Source of the DNA: CAYSSG01 sp964433635
GTDB taxonomy: Bacteria > Atribacterota > Phoenicimicrobiia > Phoenicimicrobiales > Stramentimicrobiaceae
Reading direction: 5' to 3'
Length of the DNA stretch: 26,578 nucleotides
Assembly (NCBI GenBank): GCA_964433635.1
Contig: CAYSSG010000028.1
Coordinates: 1 to 26,578, forward strand
Under the pieces are notes generated by a model that was not told the DNA's origin, did not search any database, and saw only the letters and a program-made list of their open reading frames with translations. How positions within the stretch are numbered: the stretch's first letter is position 1; each line of letters starts with the position of its first letter. Position numbers and translations under genes: made by a program. Of this stretch, positions 7,393 through 15,330 are shown piece by piece.

Positions 7393-9831
7393 TTACCGTC
7401 TCAATTCTGCCTGTAAACGTACTTTTAAGTTTATTTTAACATTTTCCATTACTTTGTCGACTTCTTCATCTGTTAAAGTACGGTCTTTTGCCTGAAAGAC
7501 AAGTGAAAAAGCAACACTCTTAAACCCGTTTTCTATCTGTTTTCCTCTGAATATATCAAATAATACTACCTTTTTGATAATTTCCTGATCTGTTTCCCGA
7601 ATAACCTTACTTAACTGGTCAATTGCTATTTGTTCTAAAACAATTACTGCTATGTCTCTTTGTATGCAGGGATATCTGGGAAGTGGTTGAAAAGACACAT
7701 GTGGACTGATGAGAGAAAGTATTACTGAAAAATCAAGTTCAAACAGGAAAACATCTTCCGGTATCCCCAGAAATTGAATCACATCCTGGTTTACTTTGCC
7801 AAAAATTCCTATTTCCTGAGCACCAATTTTTATGACACCATTCTGTTCTGATTCGAAAACAGGGAAGGATCCCTGTAAATAGGTGACATTCTGTATTCTC
7901 AAACCATCAAATATTGATTCTAACATTCCCTTCAAGTAAAAAATATCCCATATCTCTGTTTTTTCCCATATATTTCCCCTGTCTATTTTTGTTATCGCGC
8001 CTGCTATCATTAATCTCTCCAGGGGAAGTTGTTGTGTCTGATTATTTTCCCGTGGAGAAAATGCTTTGCCTATTTCGAATAAACTTATTTTTTCCACCTT
8101 ACGATTTACATTCCACTGGACTGCTCTCAATATTCCCGGAATTAAAGTCGTGCGCATAATCGTCTGGTCCTGGATCAAGGGATTCATCAGCTTGATTGAT
8201 TTCCGTAGAGGGTTAGAAGCTGATAAATTCATCCAATCAAAACAAGTCGGTGAGATCATACTGTAGCTGATCATCTGATGCATACCGCAGCTTACCAACA
8301 TATTTTCTATTTTATCTACCATGTTTTGACTGGAAGTCTTACCCTTCTGGACTACCGTTGACTTGAATAATGTGGAAGGTATCTTTTCATAACCGTATAT
8401 TTTAGCAATCTCCTCTATTAAATCTACATCCCTCCGAACATCTCCCCTAAATGTGGGAGCAATTACCTCGAGCGACTCACTTTCCTGATTAATAATCTGA
8501 AAACCTAATTTTTCCAGAATATTTTTTATCTTTTCTTTTGCCTCTTGATCTTCTTCAGCAATAGAGGTACCAATGATTCTTTTCACTTTTTTAAAATTTA
8601 AAGAAATAGGTTTCCTATTAATCAGATTTTGGCTGTATTTATCGATGATTCCGGAAAGTATATGACCGGATGCCAGCTGCTGAATCAAGGAGGCGGTTCT
8701 ATTCACTGCATAAATCTGTCCATCTGGATCTAAACCCTTTTCAAAACGGCTTGAAGCATCAGTTCGCAAAGAGAAATATTGACTAGTCCTACGGTTATTC
8801 ACCGGTTCAAAATAGGCTGATTCTAAAAAAACATCCCTGGTATCATCTTTAATTTCTGAGTTTTCTCCGCCCATCACTCCTGCCAGACCGATAGCCCTAT
8901 CACAATCAGCAATCACTAAGTGTTCCTTCCTTAACTCTCTCTGGACACCATCCAGTGTACTGAACCTTTCACCTGGATAAGCCCTGCGAACCATAATTTT
9001 TTGACCATGAATATAGTCCAAATCAAAGGCATGAAGAGGTTGACCTGTTTCCATCATTACATAATTTGTCACATCCACCACGTTACAGATTGGCCTGATA
9101 CCTAATAGAAATAATTTCCATCTTAACCAGAATGGAGACTCTTTTACTTTTAAATCCTTTATTACTCTACCGGTATATCTGGGACATAAATCCGGATCAT
9201 TTACCACAACAGAAATCTGGCTATGAATGCTTTTTTCTGTTTCAATGATCTTTATTTCAGGTATCTGTAATGATTTTCCACTGAAGGCAGCTATTTCTCT
9301 GGCAATGCCTATCATGCTCATCAAGTCCGGGCGATTTGAAAATATCTCAAAATCATAAATAATATCATCACCGATACCTTCTATGGTATTGATTTCTTTA
9401 CCCAGAGGCAGTTTATCATCCAGAATCAGCACGCCAGAGGATTTGCTCTTTTCTAATCCCAGCTCAAATGCTGAACAAATCATACCCCTGGAAAATACTC
9501 CTTGAATATTTTTTCCTTCAATCCTACCTATGCCAGGTAAAAAAGCTCCTTCCAGGGCAAAAGGAATAAAGTTGCTGACTTGCATGTTTCTTGCACCACA
9601 AACCACTTCAAATTCTTCATTTTTTGTGTCAACCAGGCAGACTGACAGATTTTTATTCTGAGGATGAGCAGATACTTCTTTTATTTTCCCAACGATCACT
9701 CCCTTTAAATTTTCAAATATCTTATGACTGTGCTCGGCAACAATACCATTCATTGAGAGACGATCTGCCAGCTCATCCGGAGATAATTCGATGTCAACAT
9801 ATTCTTTTAAAAGATTGTATGAGACTTGCAT
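7393..9831 (-). CDS. pheT: Phenylalanyl-tRNA synthetase beta subunit
   Basis: Beta subunit of the (alpha-beta)2 PheRS, 812 residues, full length. The N-terminus MQVSYNLLKEYV is typical. An EMAP-like tRNA-binding domain covers about 39-150. The B3/4 editing domain covers about 210-380, with the HAFDLDYIHG segment. The B5 DNA-binding-like domain is at about 405-480, the catalytic-like core at about 490-700, and the C-terminal FDX-ACB anticodon-binding domain at about 715-812 (RYPCIQRDIAVIV). It hydrolyses mischarged Tyr-tRNA-Phe and binds the anticodon, while PheS does catalysis. It starts 29 bases after pheS with a GAGGGAG site, so it is in the same operon and under the same T-box. Confidence 0.97.
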   Translation of the reverse strand: MQVSYNLLKEYVDIELSPDELADRLSMNGIVAEHSHKIFENLKGVIVGKIKEVSAHPQNKNLSVCLVDTKNEEFEVVCGARNMQVSNFIPFALEGAFLPGIGRIEGKNIQGVFSRGMICSAFELGLEKSKSSGVLILDDKLPLGKEINTIEGIGDDIIYDFEIFSNRPDLMSMIGIAREIAAFSGKSLQIPEIKIIETEKSIHSQISVVVNDPDLCPRYTGRVIKDLKVKESPFWLRWKLFLLGIRPICNVVDVTNYVMMETGQPLHAFDLDYIHGQKIMVRRAYPGERFSTLDGVQRELRKEHLVIADCDRAIGLAGVMGGENSEIKDDTRDVFLESAYFEPVNNRRTSQYFSLRTDASSRFEKGLDPDGQIYAVNRTASLIQQLASGHILSGIIDKYSQNLINRKPISLNFKKVKRIIGTSIAEEDQEAKEKIKNILEKLGFQIINQESESLEVIAPTFRGDVRRDVDLIEEIAKIYGYEKIPSTLFKSTVVQKGKTSSQNMVDKIENMLVSCGMHQMISYSMISPTCFDWMNLSASNPLRKSIKLMNPLIQDQTIMRTTLIPGILRAVQWNVNRKVEKISLFEIGKAFSPRENNQTQQLPLERLMIAGAITKIDRGNIWEKTEIWDIFYLKGMLESIFDGLRIQNVTYLQGSFPVFESEQNGVIKIGAQEIGIFGKVNQDVIQFLGIPEDVFLFELDFSVILSLISPHVSFQPLPRYPCIQRDIAVIVLEQIAIDQLSKVIRETDQEIIKKVVLFDIFRGKQIENGFKSVAFSLVFQAKDRTLTDEEVDKVMENVKINLKVRLQAELRR

Positions 9832-9860
9832 GTTATATTCTCCCTCACATTCCTTCCGTC

Positions 9861-10874
9861 TTATTTGAATTGATTTAAAAAGCGTATATCATTTTCAAAG
9901 AATAGTCTGATATCATTGATCCCATATTTGAGCATTGCTATTCTTTCTGCACCCATTCCAAAGGCAAAACCGGTTAGTTTTTCTGAATCATAACCTGCCA
10001 TTTCCAGGACATGAGGATGAACCATTCCTGCTCCCATAATTTCTAACCAGCCGGTATACCCGCATGATCTGCAGCCTTTACCTTTACATAAACCACAGGA
10101 AACATCTACTTCTGCACCTGGCTCTACGAAAGGGAAGTACCCTGGCCTGAATCGAACGATTCTATCTTTGCCAAAAGTCTGGTAACAGAATTCTGAAATA
10201 ACACCTTTTAAATCACTCAGAGAAATGTCCTCATCAACTGCTAATCCTTCTATCTGGTAAAACATGGGTGAATGCGTACTATCAATGGCATCTCTTCGAT
10301 AGCATTTACCGGTTGAAATCATACGTACAGGAGGTGGCTGATTTTCCATCGTCCGAACCTGCATGGGTGAAGTCTGCGTTCTCAGCAGGACTTCTGATGT
10401 TATGTAAAAAGAATCCTGATCATCTCTGGCCGGATGATCCTTGGGAATATTTAAACCTTCGAAATTATAATAATCGAGCTCTGCTTCCGGACCGTCAACA
10501 ATACAAAATCCCATGCCGGTGAATATTTCCTCCGTTTGCCGTAGCACCAGTTCAATCGGATGAATCGTTCCTATTCGGAATGGCCTGCCTGGAATGGTAA
10601 TGTCAAAGTGCTCTTTTGCATCTGACGTTAACTGTAAAAAGGCTTTTTCTCTCTCTTCTATGGTACGCTTTATATACTGCTTGGTCTCATTGAGTAAATA
10701 ACCAAATCCAGGCCTCTCCCGTTCGGATAATGAGGTTATATCCTTCAACATTTGAGAAATGATTCCTTTACGTCCTATATAGTCATTCTTTATTCTGATC
10801 AATTTATCCTTATCCTTTAAGCTGGATATTTGCTGGTTAAATTGTTCTTTTATCTGATTGATTTTCTTTTCCAA
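9861..10874 (-). CDS. pheS: Phenylalanyl-tRNA synthetase alpha subunit
   Basis: Catalytic class II subunit of PheRS, 337 residues. An N-terminal coiled coil (about 1-85) grips tRNA. Motif 2 (GKCYRRDAIDSTHSPMF) is at about 189-205 and motif 3 (GFAFGMGAERIAML) at 302-315. Four cysteines in C-x2-C-x4-C-x2-C (C260, C263, C268, C271) look like a small zinc knuckle, as I recall from some bacterial PheS. The start is TTG at 10874 with AAGGAGG ending 5 bases upstream; there is no competing ATG. A T-box leader lies immediately in front, so expression should rise when tRNA-Phe is uncharged. The cognate tRNA-Phe gene is also in this window at 14899-14974. Confidence 0.97.
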   Translation of the reverse strand: MEKKINQIKEQFNQQISSLKDKDKLIRIKNDYIGRKGIISQMLKDITSLSERERPGFGYLLNETKQYIKRTIEEREKAFLQLTSDAKEHFDITIPGRPFRIGTIHPIELVLRQTEEIFTGMGFCIVDGPEAELDYYNFEGLNIPKDHPARDDQDSFYITSEVLLRTQTSPMQVRTMENQPPPVRMISTGKCYRRDAIDSTHSPMFYQIEGLAVDEDISLSDLKGVISEFCYQTFGKDRIVRFRPGYFPFVEPGAEVDVSCGLCKGKGCRSCGYTGWLEIMGAGMVHPHVLEMAGYDSEKLTGFAFGMGAERIAMLKYGINDIRLFFENDIRFLNQFK

Positions 10875-10882
10875 AAAATCCT

Positions 10883-11133
10883 CCTTATAAAATAAAAAAG
10901 TTTATAATTTTCCCCTTAAGGGACGAAAATTATAAACTTTTCCGCGTTACCACCCTTGTTGACTCGTCATCATACAAGTCCAAACTCATTTCTCTTTAAC
11001 GGTAAGAACCCGTGCAAACCTATTCTGTCATTTTCAGTCAGCAATAAAGAAGTGAAATTTGATAAATATTTTGTCTCATTTAAAGTCAAAAAATTTATCT
11101 ACTGTCTTCTTATTATTTTATTCCCAATTTAAT
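10883..11133 (-). promoter_or_regulatory. T-box riboswitch leader of pheST (Phe specifier)
   Basis: On the minus strand the conserved T-box AAGGGTGGTAACGCGG lies at 10957-10942, followed by CCCTT to close the antiterminator. Upstream is a stem I whose base pairs AAGAAG-type sequence with CTTCTTTAT. A TTC triplet (Phe) lies in the expected specifier position just before ACTTC. An ACCGTTA box and a stem III hairpin (GACTTG/CGAGTC) also precede the T-box. The antiterminator competes with the terminator at 10886-10941. The leader begins about 34 bases after the rplT stop. I saw no convincing promoter in that gap, so it probably acts as an internal attenuator on read-through from infC-rpmI-rplT. 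Confidence 0.92.
10886..10941 (-). terminator. Intrinsic terminator of the pheST T-box
   Basis: Long A/T-rich stem (AAAGTTTATAATTTTC pairing with GAAAATTATAAACTTT), with GTCCCTTAAGGGG in the loop region, followed by TTTTTTATTTT. The 5' part of the loop contains CCCTT, which pairs with AAGGG of the T-box in the antiterminator. Confidence 0.88.
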
Positions 11134-11166
11134 TCAAAAAATCACCTTTATTCGGCTTTATATCAA

Positions 11167-11526
11167 CTAGGACTTGTTTTCTGCTGATACCAATTGGGAA
11201 AGCTTGGAAAACCCCTTGCCATGACGAATCGCTATTTCCGATAACATCTTTCTATTCAGTAGAATGTTAGCATTTTTAAGACCATTCATCAATTGACTAT
11301 AAGAAAGACCTTCTGCTCTGGCAGCTATTCCGATACGGGTGATCCATAGTCTTCGGAAATCTCTTTTTCTTGCTTTTCGATCACGATAAGCATAAGATAA
11401 AGACTTCCTCACTGCATCCTTTGCAGTTCGTAGCAATTTACTTTTTCCGCCCCAATACCCTTTTGCAGATTTCAGTATCTTCTTTCTCCTATTTCTCGAA
11501 GCAACACTATTGCTTGCTCTTGGCAT
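11167..11526 (-). CDS. rplT: Large ribosomal subunit protein bL20
   Basis: 119 residues, full length. The basic N-terminal extension (MPRASNSVASRNRRKKILK) and the globular part with RDRKARKRDFRRLWI and the GLSYSQLMNGLKNA segment are the classic bL20 sequence. bL20 is needed for early 50S assembly and in many bacteria represses its own operon. It lies 70 bases after rpmI and just before the pheST T-box, the conserved infC-rpmI-rplT order. Confidence 0.98.
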   Translation of the reverse strand: MPRASNSVASRNRRKKILKSAKGYWGGKSKLLRTAKDAVRKSLSYAYRDRKARKRDFRRLWITRIGIAARAEGLSYSQLMNGLKNANILLNRKMLSEIAIRHGKGFSKLSQLVSAENKS

Positions 11527-11596
11527 GATTTTTTCTCCTTGTTTAATCTCTTAGTCCAATGAAATTCAATATCTATCGAGACTTTCTCTATACTTT

Positions 11597-11794
11597 TTAC
11601 TGATAAGGCAATAAACGTTTGATGCGTTTACTGTCACTTTTATCTATTAGCGTCAGTTTGGCTAACTGTCTTTTTCTCTTAGGTGACTTTTTGGTCAATA
11701 TATGACTTTTATAAGCTTTGGAACGCTTGATTTTTCCGGTTGCGGTCACTTTGAAACGTTTGGCTGCACCTCGATGTGTTTTCATTTTTGGCAT
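11597..11794 (-). CDS. rpmI: Large ribosomal subunit protein bL35
   Basis: 65 residues, very basic, with MPKMKTHRGAAKRFKVT at the N-terminus and SPKRKRQLAKL in the middle, which is diagnostic of bL35. It lies between infC and rplT as in most bacteria. TGGAGGATGAG precedes the ATG closely. Confidence 0.97.
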   Translation of the reverse strand: MPKMKTHRGAAKRFKVTATGKIKRSKAYKSHILTKKSPKRKRQLAKLTLIDKSDSKRIKRLLPYQ

Positions 11795-11831
11795 AACTAC
11801 TCATCCTCCATTACAAGATAATTCCACTCTT

Positions 11832-12353
11832 TTAAGTATTTTTATTAGAAATAAGAATTAAGGTCATATTTCTTCCTTCTAATTTCGGCTTTTTTTCAAC
11901 TTTGGAGAATTCATTAGTCTCGGATATCACTCGATCCAAAAGCTCCCGGCCTGCTTCAACGAATTTCATCTCCCTGCCTCTGAACATCATTGTAACCTTA
12001 ACACGATTCCCATCTTGAAGGAATTTATGAATTTGTTTCGTTTTAAATTCATAATCATGCTCACCGATATTCGGACGCATTTTTATCTCTTTCAGACTGG
12101 TCGTTTTCTGTTTCTTTTTCCCCTGCTTCGACCTTTTCTCCATCATATACCGGTATTTCCCGTAATCCATAATCCGGCAAACCGGTGGATTAGCCTCAGG
12201 GGAAACTTCCACCAGATCCAGATTATTTTTTTGTGCTTCTTCTAATCCCACTTCTCGATCAACTAAACCAAGTTGTTCGCCATCAAAATTAATTAATCGT
12301 ATCTTCTTGGCTTTAATTTCTCGATTTATCCGAAATGTAGACTGTGACTTTAT
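11832..12353 (-). CDS. infC: Translation initiation factor IF-3 with an AUA start
   Basis: IF3 binds the 30S subunit, blocks premature 50S joining and discriminates against unusual start codons. Starting at the internal GTG (12251) gives only about 139 residues and lacks the N-terminal domain opening. Reading upstream in frame gives FRINREIKAKKIRLINFDGE, the standard IF3 N-terminus, for 173 residues in total. No ATG, GTG or TTG exists in frame before it. AUA at 12353 lies exactly 8 bases after a perfect AGGAGG (12367-12362). An AUU start is the known basis of IF3 autoregulation in E. coli, so AUA here would fit the same logic. NLDLVEVSPEANPPVCRIMD is the conserved core. A good promoter lies upstream. 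Confidence 0.92.
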   Translation of the reverse strand: MKSQSTFRINREIKAKKIRLINFDGEQLGLVDREVGLEEAQKNNLDLVEVSPEANPPVCRIMDYGKYRYMMEKRSKQGKKKQKTTSLKEIKMRPNIGEHDYEFKTKQIHKFLQDGNRVKVTMMFRGREMKFVEAGRELLDRVISETNEFSKVEKKPKLEGRNMTLILISNKNT

Positions 12354-12424
12354 TTCACATTCCTCCTTTTAAAGATGGTATTTCTATCATTTTCAACACG
12401 ATCATTATAAATTCCTGTTAAAAG

Positions 12425-12453
12425 AATATAGCATATTGCTTTTTTTTAGTCAA
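12425..12453 (-). promoter_or_regulatory. Promoter of infC-rpmI-rplT
   Basis: TTGACT (12453-12448), a 17-base spacer and TATATT (12430-12425) on the minus strand. The start site would fall about 65 bases before the infC AUA, separating the operon from thrS. Confidence 0.7.
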
Positions 12454-12530
12454 CAGCACAATTTTATTAATCTTTTTTATCAGAGCCTGGCATAAAAAAT
12501 AATCCATGTTTCTATTCAGGGTATCACGGT

Positions 12531-14444
12531 TCAAGGCAACAGCTTTTCCCGAATTTCGTGGCTGATCTGGCTGACAAATTGATTGATTGAAGCTGTGCCC
12601 AAATCTCCTTTTCCCTGCCTCCTGACAGCTATTATATCTTCAGTAATTTCCTTATCGCCAAAAATAAGCATATAAGGAATTTTCTCCATCTCTGCATTCC
12701 TTATCTTGGCACCGATTTTTTCATTATTTTCATCAAGTTCAGCACGGATATTCTGCCTGGTCAATATTTCTTCAATTCTTCTTCCGTAGGCAATATGACG
12801 ATCGGCAATAGGAAGTAAGCGAACCTGGATGGGGGAGATCCAGACAGGCAAAGAACCGGCATATTGTTCAATTAAAATTCCGATAAAACGTTCCAGGCTT
12901 CCCAGGATAGTCCGATGTAGCATCACCGGACGCTCCTTTTCACCTTGGGGGTTAATAAAGTAAAGATCAAATTTTTCCGGCATCAGAAAATCCAGTTGAA
13001 TCGTTCCACACTGCCAGTTTCTTCCCAGGCAATCCTTTAAATGAAAATCAATCTTGGGACCATAAAAAGCCCCGTCACCCTCATTAATCTTATAGGATAT
13101 GTTCTTGTCATCCAGCGCATCCTTTAGACTCTTGATAGCCTTATCCCAGATAGCATCAGTACCCATTGCATTCTCCGGTTTAGTACTCAATTCAATATGA
13201 TAGTCAAATCCAAAAGTACGATAGAAAAAACTATCTAATTCAATAAGGTTCTGGACTTCTTCTTTAACCTGATTGGGCATCATATAGATATGAGCATCAT
13301 CCTGGGTAAAGGAGCGAACACGGAATAATCCATGTAAAACACCCGATAATTCATGGCGATGGACCAATCCTAACTCTGCAATCCTTAAGGGAAATTCTTT
13401 ATAGCTATGTAACCTGTTCTTATAGACTAAAATACCTCCGGGGCAATTCATCGGTTTCACAGCAAAATCCTGTTTGTCTATCTTGGTGAAATACATATTC
13501 TCTTTATAATGATCCCAGTGACCGGATTGAATCCATAGGGATTTATTCAAAATAATCGGGGTTTTAATCTCCTGATATCCCTGTTTATGATGTTCCTCCC
13601 GCCAGAAATCTTCCAGTAGGTTACGAATTATCATTCCCTTGGGATGAAAAAAAGGAAATCCAATTCCTTCGTCATGAAAACTGTATAAATCAAGGTCTCT
13701 TCCAATCTTTCGATGGTCTCTTCGTTTTGCCTCTTCCAACATTTCCAGATAATAATCTAATGCTTCGGTAGAATCAAAAGAGATGCCATATATTCTCTGC
13801 AGCATCTTATTTTTCTCATTGCCACGCCAGTATGCTCCCGCTACACTCAATAATTTGAAAGCCTTAATCTTACCGGATGAGGGTATGTGAGGACCACGGC
13901 ATAGATCAACAAAATCCCCCTGTTTGTAGATACTTACTTCCTGATCCGGTATTTCCTGCAACAACTCTAATTTATAGACTTCACCTTTCTGTTGGAATAA
14001 ATTGATTGCTTCTTGTTTTGTCAAAACATCTTTCTGGAAGGGAAGGTTTTTTTTCACCAACTCCTTCATCTTTTTCTCGATTGCCTTAAAATCATCAGGG
14101 GTAAAGATATGTTCGGTGTCAAAATCATAATAGAAACCCTCTTCTATGGCAGGACCAATCGCTAACTTTGTATCGGGAAATAATGCCTGCACAGCCTGAG
14201 CCATAATATGTGATGAGCTGTGAAAGAATATCTCCTTTCCCTCTCTGGAATCAAAGGTGATAATCTCAATCTTATCTCCCTTTTCAGCTATATCATAAAG
14301 GCCTTTGTTAATACCATTTACTTTTACTGCTAAAGCCTTTTTAGCTAATTGAGTATCGCTTTGTTTTATAACATCATAAAATGTAGATTCTGAGTTTACC
14401 CTTATTTTTTTATCATTCCACAAAACAACGTTGATATCCGCCAT
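12531..14444 (-). CDS. thrS: Threonyl-tRNA synthetase
   Basis: Class II synthetase, 637 residues. The N-terminal TGS domain covers about 1-62. The editing (SAD) domain follows, with HSSSH at about 75-79 and CRGPH further on. The catalytic core has motif 2 around HELSGVLHGLFRVRSFTQDD, the zinc-site Cys in MNCPGG, and motif 3 (LHRTILGSLERFIG). The C-terminal anticodon-binding domain follows. Editing removes serine mischarged onto tRNA-Thr. I chose ATG at 14444 because GGAGG is 6 bases upstream; an in-frame TTG two codons earlier is too close to that site. It lies behind the six-tRNA cluster and a structured leader. Confidence 0.96.
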   Translation of the reverse strand: MADINVVLWNDKKIRVNSESTFYDVIKQSDTQLAKKALAVKVNGINKGLYDIAEKGDKIEIITFDSREGKEIFFHSSSHIMAQAVQALFPDTKLAIGPAIEEGFYYDFDTEHIFTPDDFKAIEKKMKELVKKNLPFQKDVLTKQEAINLFQQKGEVYKLELLQEIPDQEVSIYKQGDFVDLCRGPHIPSSGKIKAFKLLSVAGAYWRGNEKNKMLQRIYGISFDSTEALDYYLEMLEEAKRRDHRKIGRDLDLYSFHDEGIGFPFFHPKGMIIRNLLEDFWREEHHKQGYQEIKTPIILNKSLWIQSGHWDHYKENMYFTKIDKQDFAVKPMNCPGGILVYKNRLHSYKEFPLRIAELGLVHRHELSGVLHGLFRVRSFTQDDAHIYMMPNQVKEEVQNLIELDSFFYRTFGFDYHIELSTKPENAMGTDAIWDKAIKSLKDALDDKNISYKINEGDGAFYGPKIDFHLKDCLGRNWQCGTIQLDFLMPEKFDLYFINPQGEKERPVMLHRTILGSLERFIGILIEQYAGSLPVWISPIQVRLLPIADRHIAYGRRIEEILTRQNIRAELDENNEKIGAKIRNAEMEKIPYMLIFGDKEITEDIIAVRRQGKGDLGTASINQFVSQISHEIREKLLP

Positions 14445-14461
14445 GTCCAACCTCCAAAATA

Positions 14462-14490
14462 AAAAAACTCACGTTACGTACATGAGATTT
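14462..14490 (-). terminator. Terminator-like hairpin directly before thrS
   Basis: CTCATGT, a 5-base loop, then ACGTGAG and seven T on the minus strand. It ends only about 5 bases before the thrS GGAGG. It could end the tRNA transcript or act as an attenuator for thrS. The adjoining leader contains further hairpins (see the next entry). Confidence 0.65.
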
Positions 14491-14615
14491 TAGAACCTAT
14501 GCGCGCTTACCGTACTTGAATTCTTATCCCTTCTGAAATATATAGAGAAATAATTACTCAAAAAGTGTCTATGAAGATTGAGTAACTATTCCAGCACTGA
14601 AAATTGATAAAAAAA
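14491..14615 (-). promoter_or_regulatory. Structured leader between tRNA-Val(GAC) and thrS
   Basis: The space contains a hairpin with nine of ten paired bases (arms 14552-14561 and 14578-14587, TTGAGTAACT on the plus strand). Further on, AGAATT can pair with GGTTCT around a G/C-rich loop. These precede the terminator-like hairpin. No T-box, no specifier stem and no clear promoter are seen. It looks like a regulatory leader of unknown type, or simply tRNA trailer plus untranslated leader. Confidence 0.4.
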
Positions 14616-14690
14616 TGGTGGGCGGTACTGGGATTGAACCAGTGACCTCTTCCGCGTCAAGGAAGCATTCTTCCACTGAACTAACCGCCC
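14616..14690 (-). tRNA. tRNA-Val (anticodon GAC)
   Basis: Full cloverleaf: acceptor GGGCGGT/ACCGCCC, anticodon stem CTTCC/GGAAG with loop TTGACGC, T-loop TTCAATC, discriminator A and encoded CCA. It is last in the tRNA cluster and is followed by a run of T. Confidence 0.95.
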
Positions 14691-14722
14691 ACGCAATCCA
14701 ACTTATTTAATATCATTTTATC

Positions 14723-14796
14723 TGGAGGCGGCACTCGGATTTGAACCGAGGATGAAGGATTTGCAGTCCTCTGCCTTCCCGCTTGGCTATGCCGCC
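14723..14796 (-). tRNA. tRNA-Cys (anticodon GCA)
   Basis: Acceptor GGCGGCA/TGCCGCC, anticodon stem GAGGA/TCCTT (one G:T pair) with loop CTGCAAA, discriminator U (the usual Cys identity base) and encoded CCA. Confidence 0.95.
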
Positions 14797-14812
14797 TCAA
14801 ATTAGTGACAAC

Positions 14813-14887
14813 TGGAGCGGAAAACGGGATTTGAACCCGCGACCCTCGCCTTGGCAAGGCGATGCTCTACCACTGAGCTATTTCCGC
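14813..14887 (-). tRNA. tRNA-Gly (anticodon GCC)
   Basis: Acceptor GCGGAAA/TTTCCGC, anticodon stem TCGCC/GGCGA with loop TTGCCAA, T-arm CGGG/CCCG, discriminator U and encoded CCA. Confidence 0.95.
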
Positions 14888-14898
14888 AAACAAATTAC

Positions 14899-14974
14899 TG
14901 GTGCCGAGACCCAGAGTTGAACTGGGGACACGTGGATTTTCAGTCCACTGCTCTACCAACTGAGCTATCTCGGC
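14899..14974 (-). tRNA. tRNA-Phe (anticodon GAA)
   Basis: Acceptor GCCGAGA/TCTCGGC, anticodon stem GTGGA/TCCAC with loop CTGAAAA, T-stem CCCAG/CTGGG, discriminator A and encoded CCA. It is the ligand expected for the pheST T-box in this window. Confidence 0.95.
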
Positions 14975-15006
14975 TGGATATAATTTTAAGAATTTAAGTT
15001 TTTAGA

Positions 15007-15085
15007 TGGCGGGGTCGACGGGATTTGAACCCGCGATCTCCTGCGTGACAGGCAGGCGTGTTAAACCGTGCTGCACTACGACCCC
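15007..15085 (-). tRNA. tRNA-Asp (anticodon GTC)
   Basis: Acceptor GGGGTCG/CGACCCC, anticodon stem CCTGC/GCAGG with loop CTGTCAC, discriminator G (Asp identity) and encoded CCA. The D-arm is slightly long (GCAGCACGGTTTAACAC), giving 79 bases in total. Confidence 0.93.
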
Positions 15086-15094
15086 TTAAAAAAA

Positions 15095-15170
15095 TGGTAG
15101 GCGGAACAGGGCTTGAACCTGTGACCCCTGGCTTGTAAAGCCAGTGCTCTCCCAACTGAGCTACCCGCCC
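15095..15170 (-). tRNA. tRNA-Val (anticodon TAC)
   Basis: Anticodon stem CTGGC/GCCAG with loop TTTACAA, acceptor GGGCGGG/TCCGCCT containing two G:U pairs (1:72 and 7:66), discriminator A and encoded CCA. It is first in the cluster, 22-30 bases after the promoter start region. The G1:U72 pair is unusual. Confidence 0.93.
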
Positions 15171-15198
15171 AAATCACCCTGGTAAACTGGCAAGCTTT

Positions 15199-15227
15199 AT
15201 TATAACATCTCTTTTTTTCTTTGTCTA
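15199..15227 (-). promoter_or_regulatory. Promoter of the six-tRNA cluster
   Basis: TAGACA (15227-15222), a 17-base spacer and a TG-extended TATAAT (15204-15199). The first tRNA starts about 28 bases downstream. Confidence 0.75.
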
Positions 15228-15330
15228 TAAAAAAACTGGCTTTATTGCGTAATTAATTGCAGGTTAATCATTTACTCATTTCACTTTTTTCTACCAGGCA
15301 ATCATGCCTGCCTCACTGATTGTCTTTCCG

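Noticed and set aside
14462..14540. A degenerate T-box before thrS (AAGTACGGTAAGCGCG resembles part of the pheST T-box)
   Set aside because: The UGG needed to pair with the tRNA end is missing, there is no stem I or Thr specifier, and the space after tRNA-Val is too short for a full T-box.
15295..15310. CAGGCA/TGCCTG hairpin after ssb as a terminator
   Set aside because: The stem is perfect but short, and no T-run follows on either strand.
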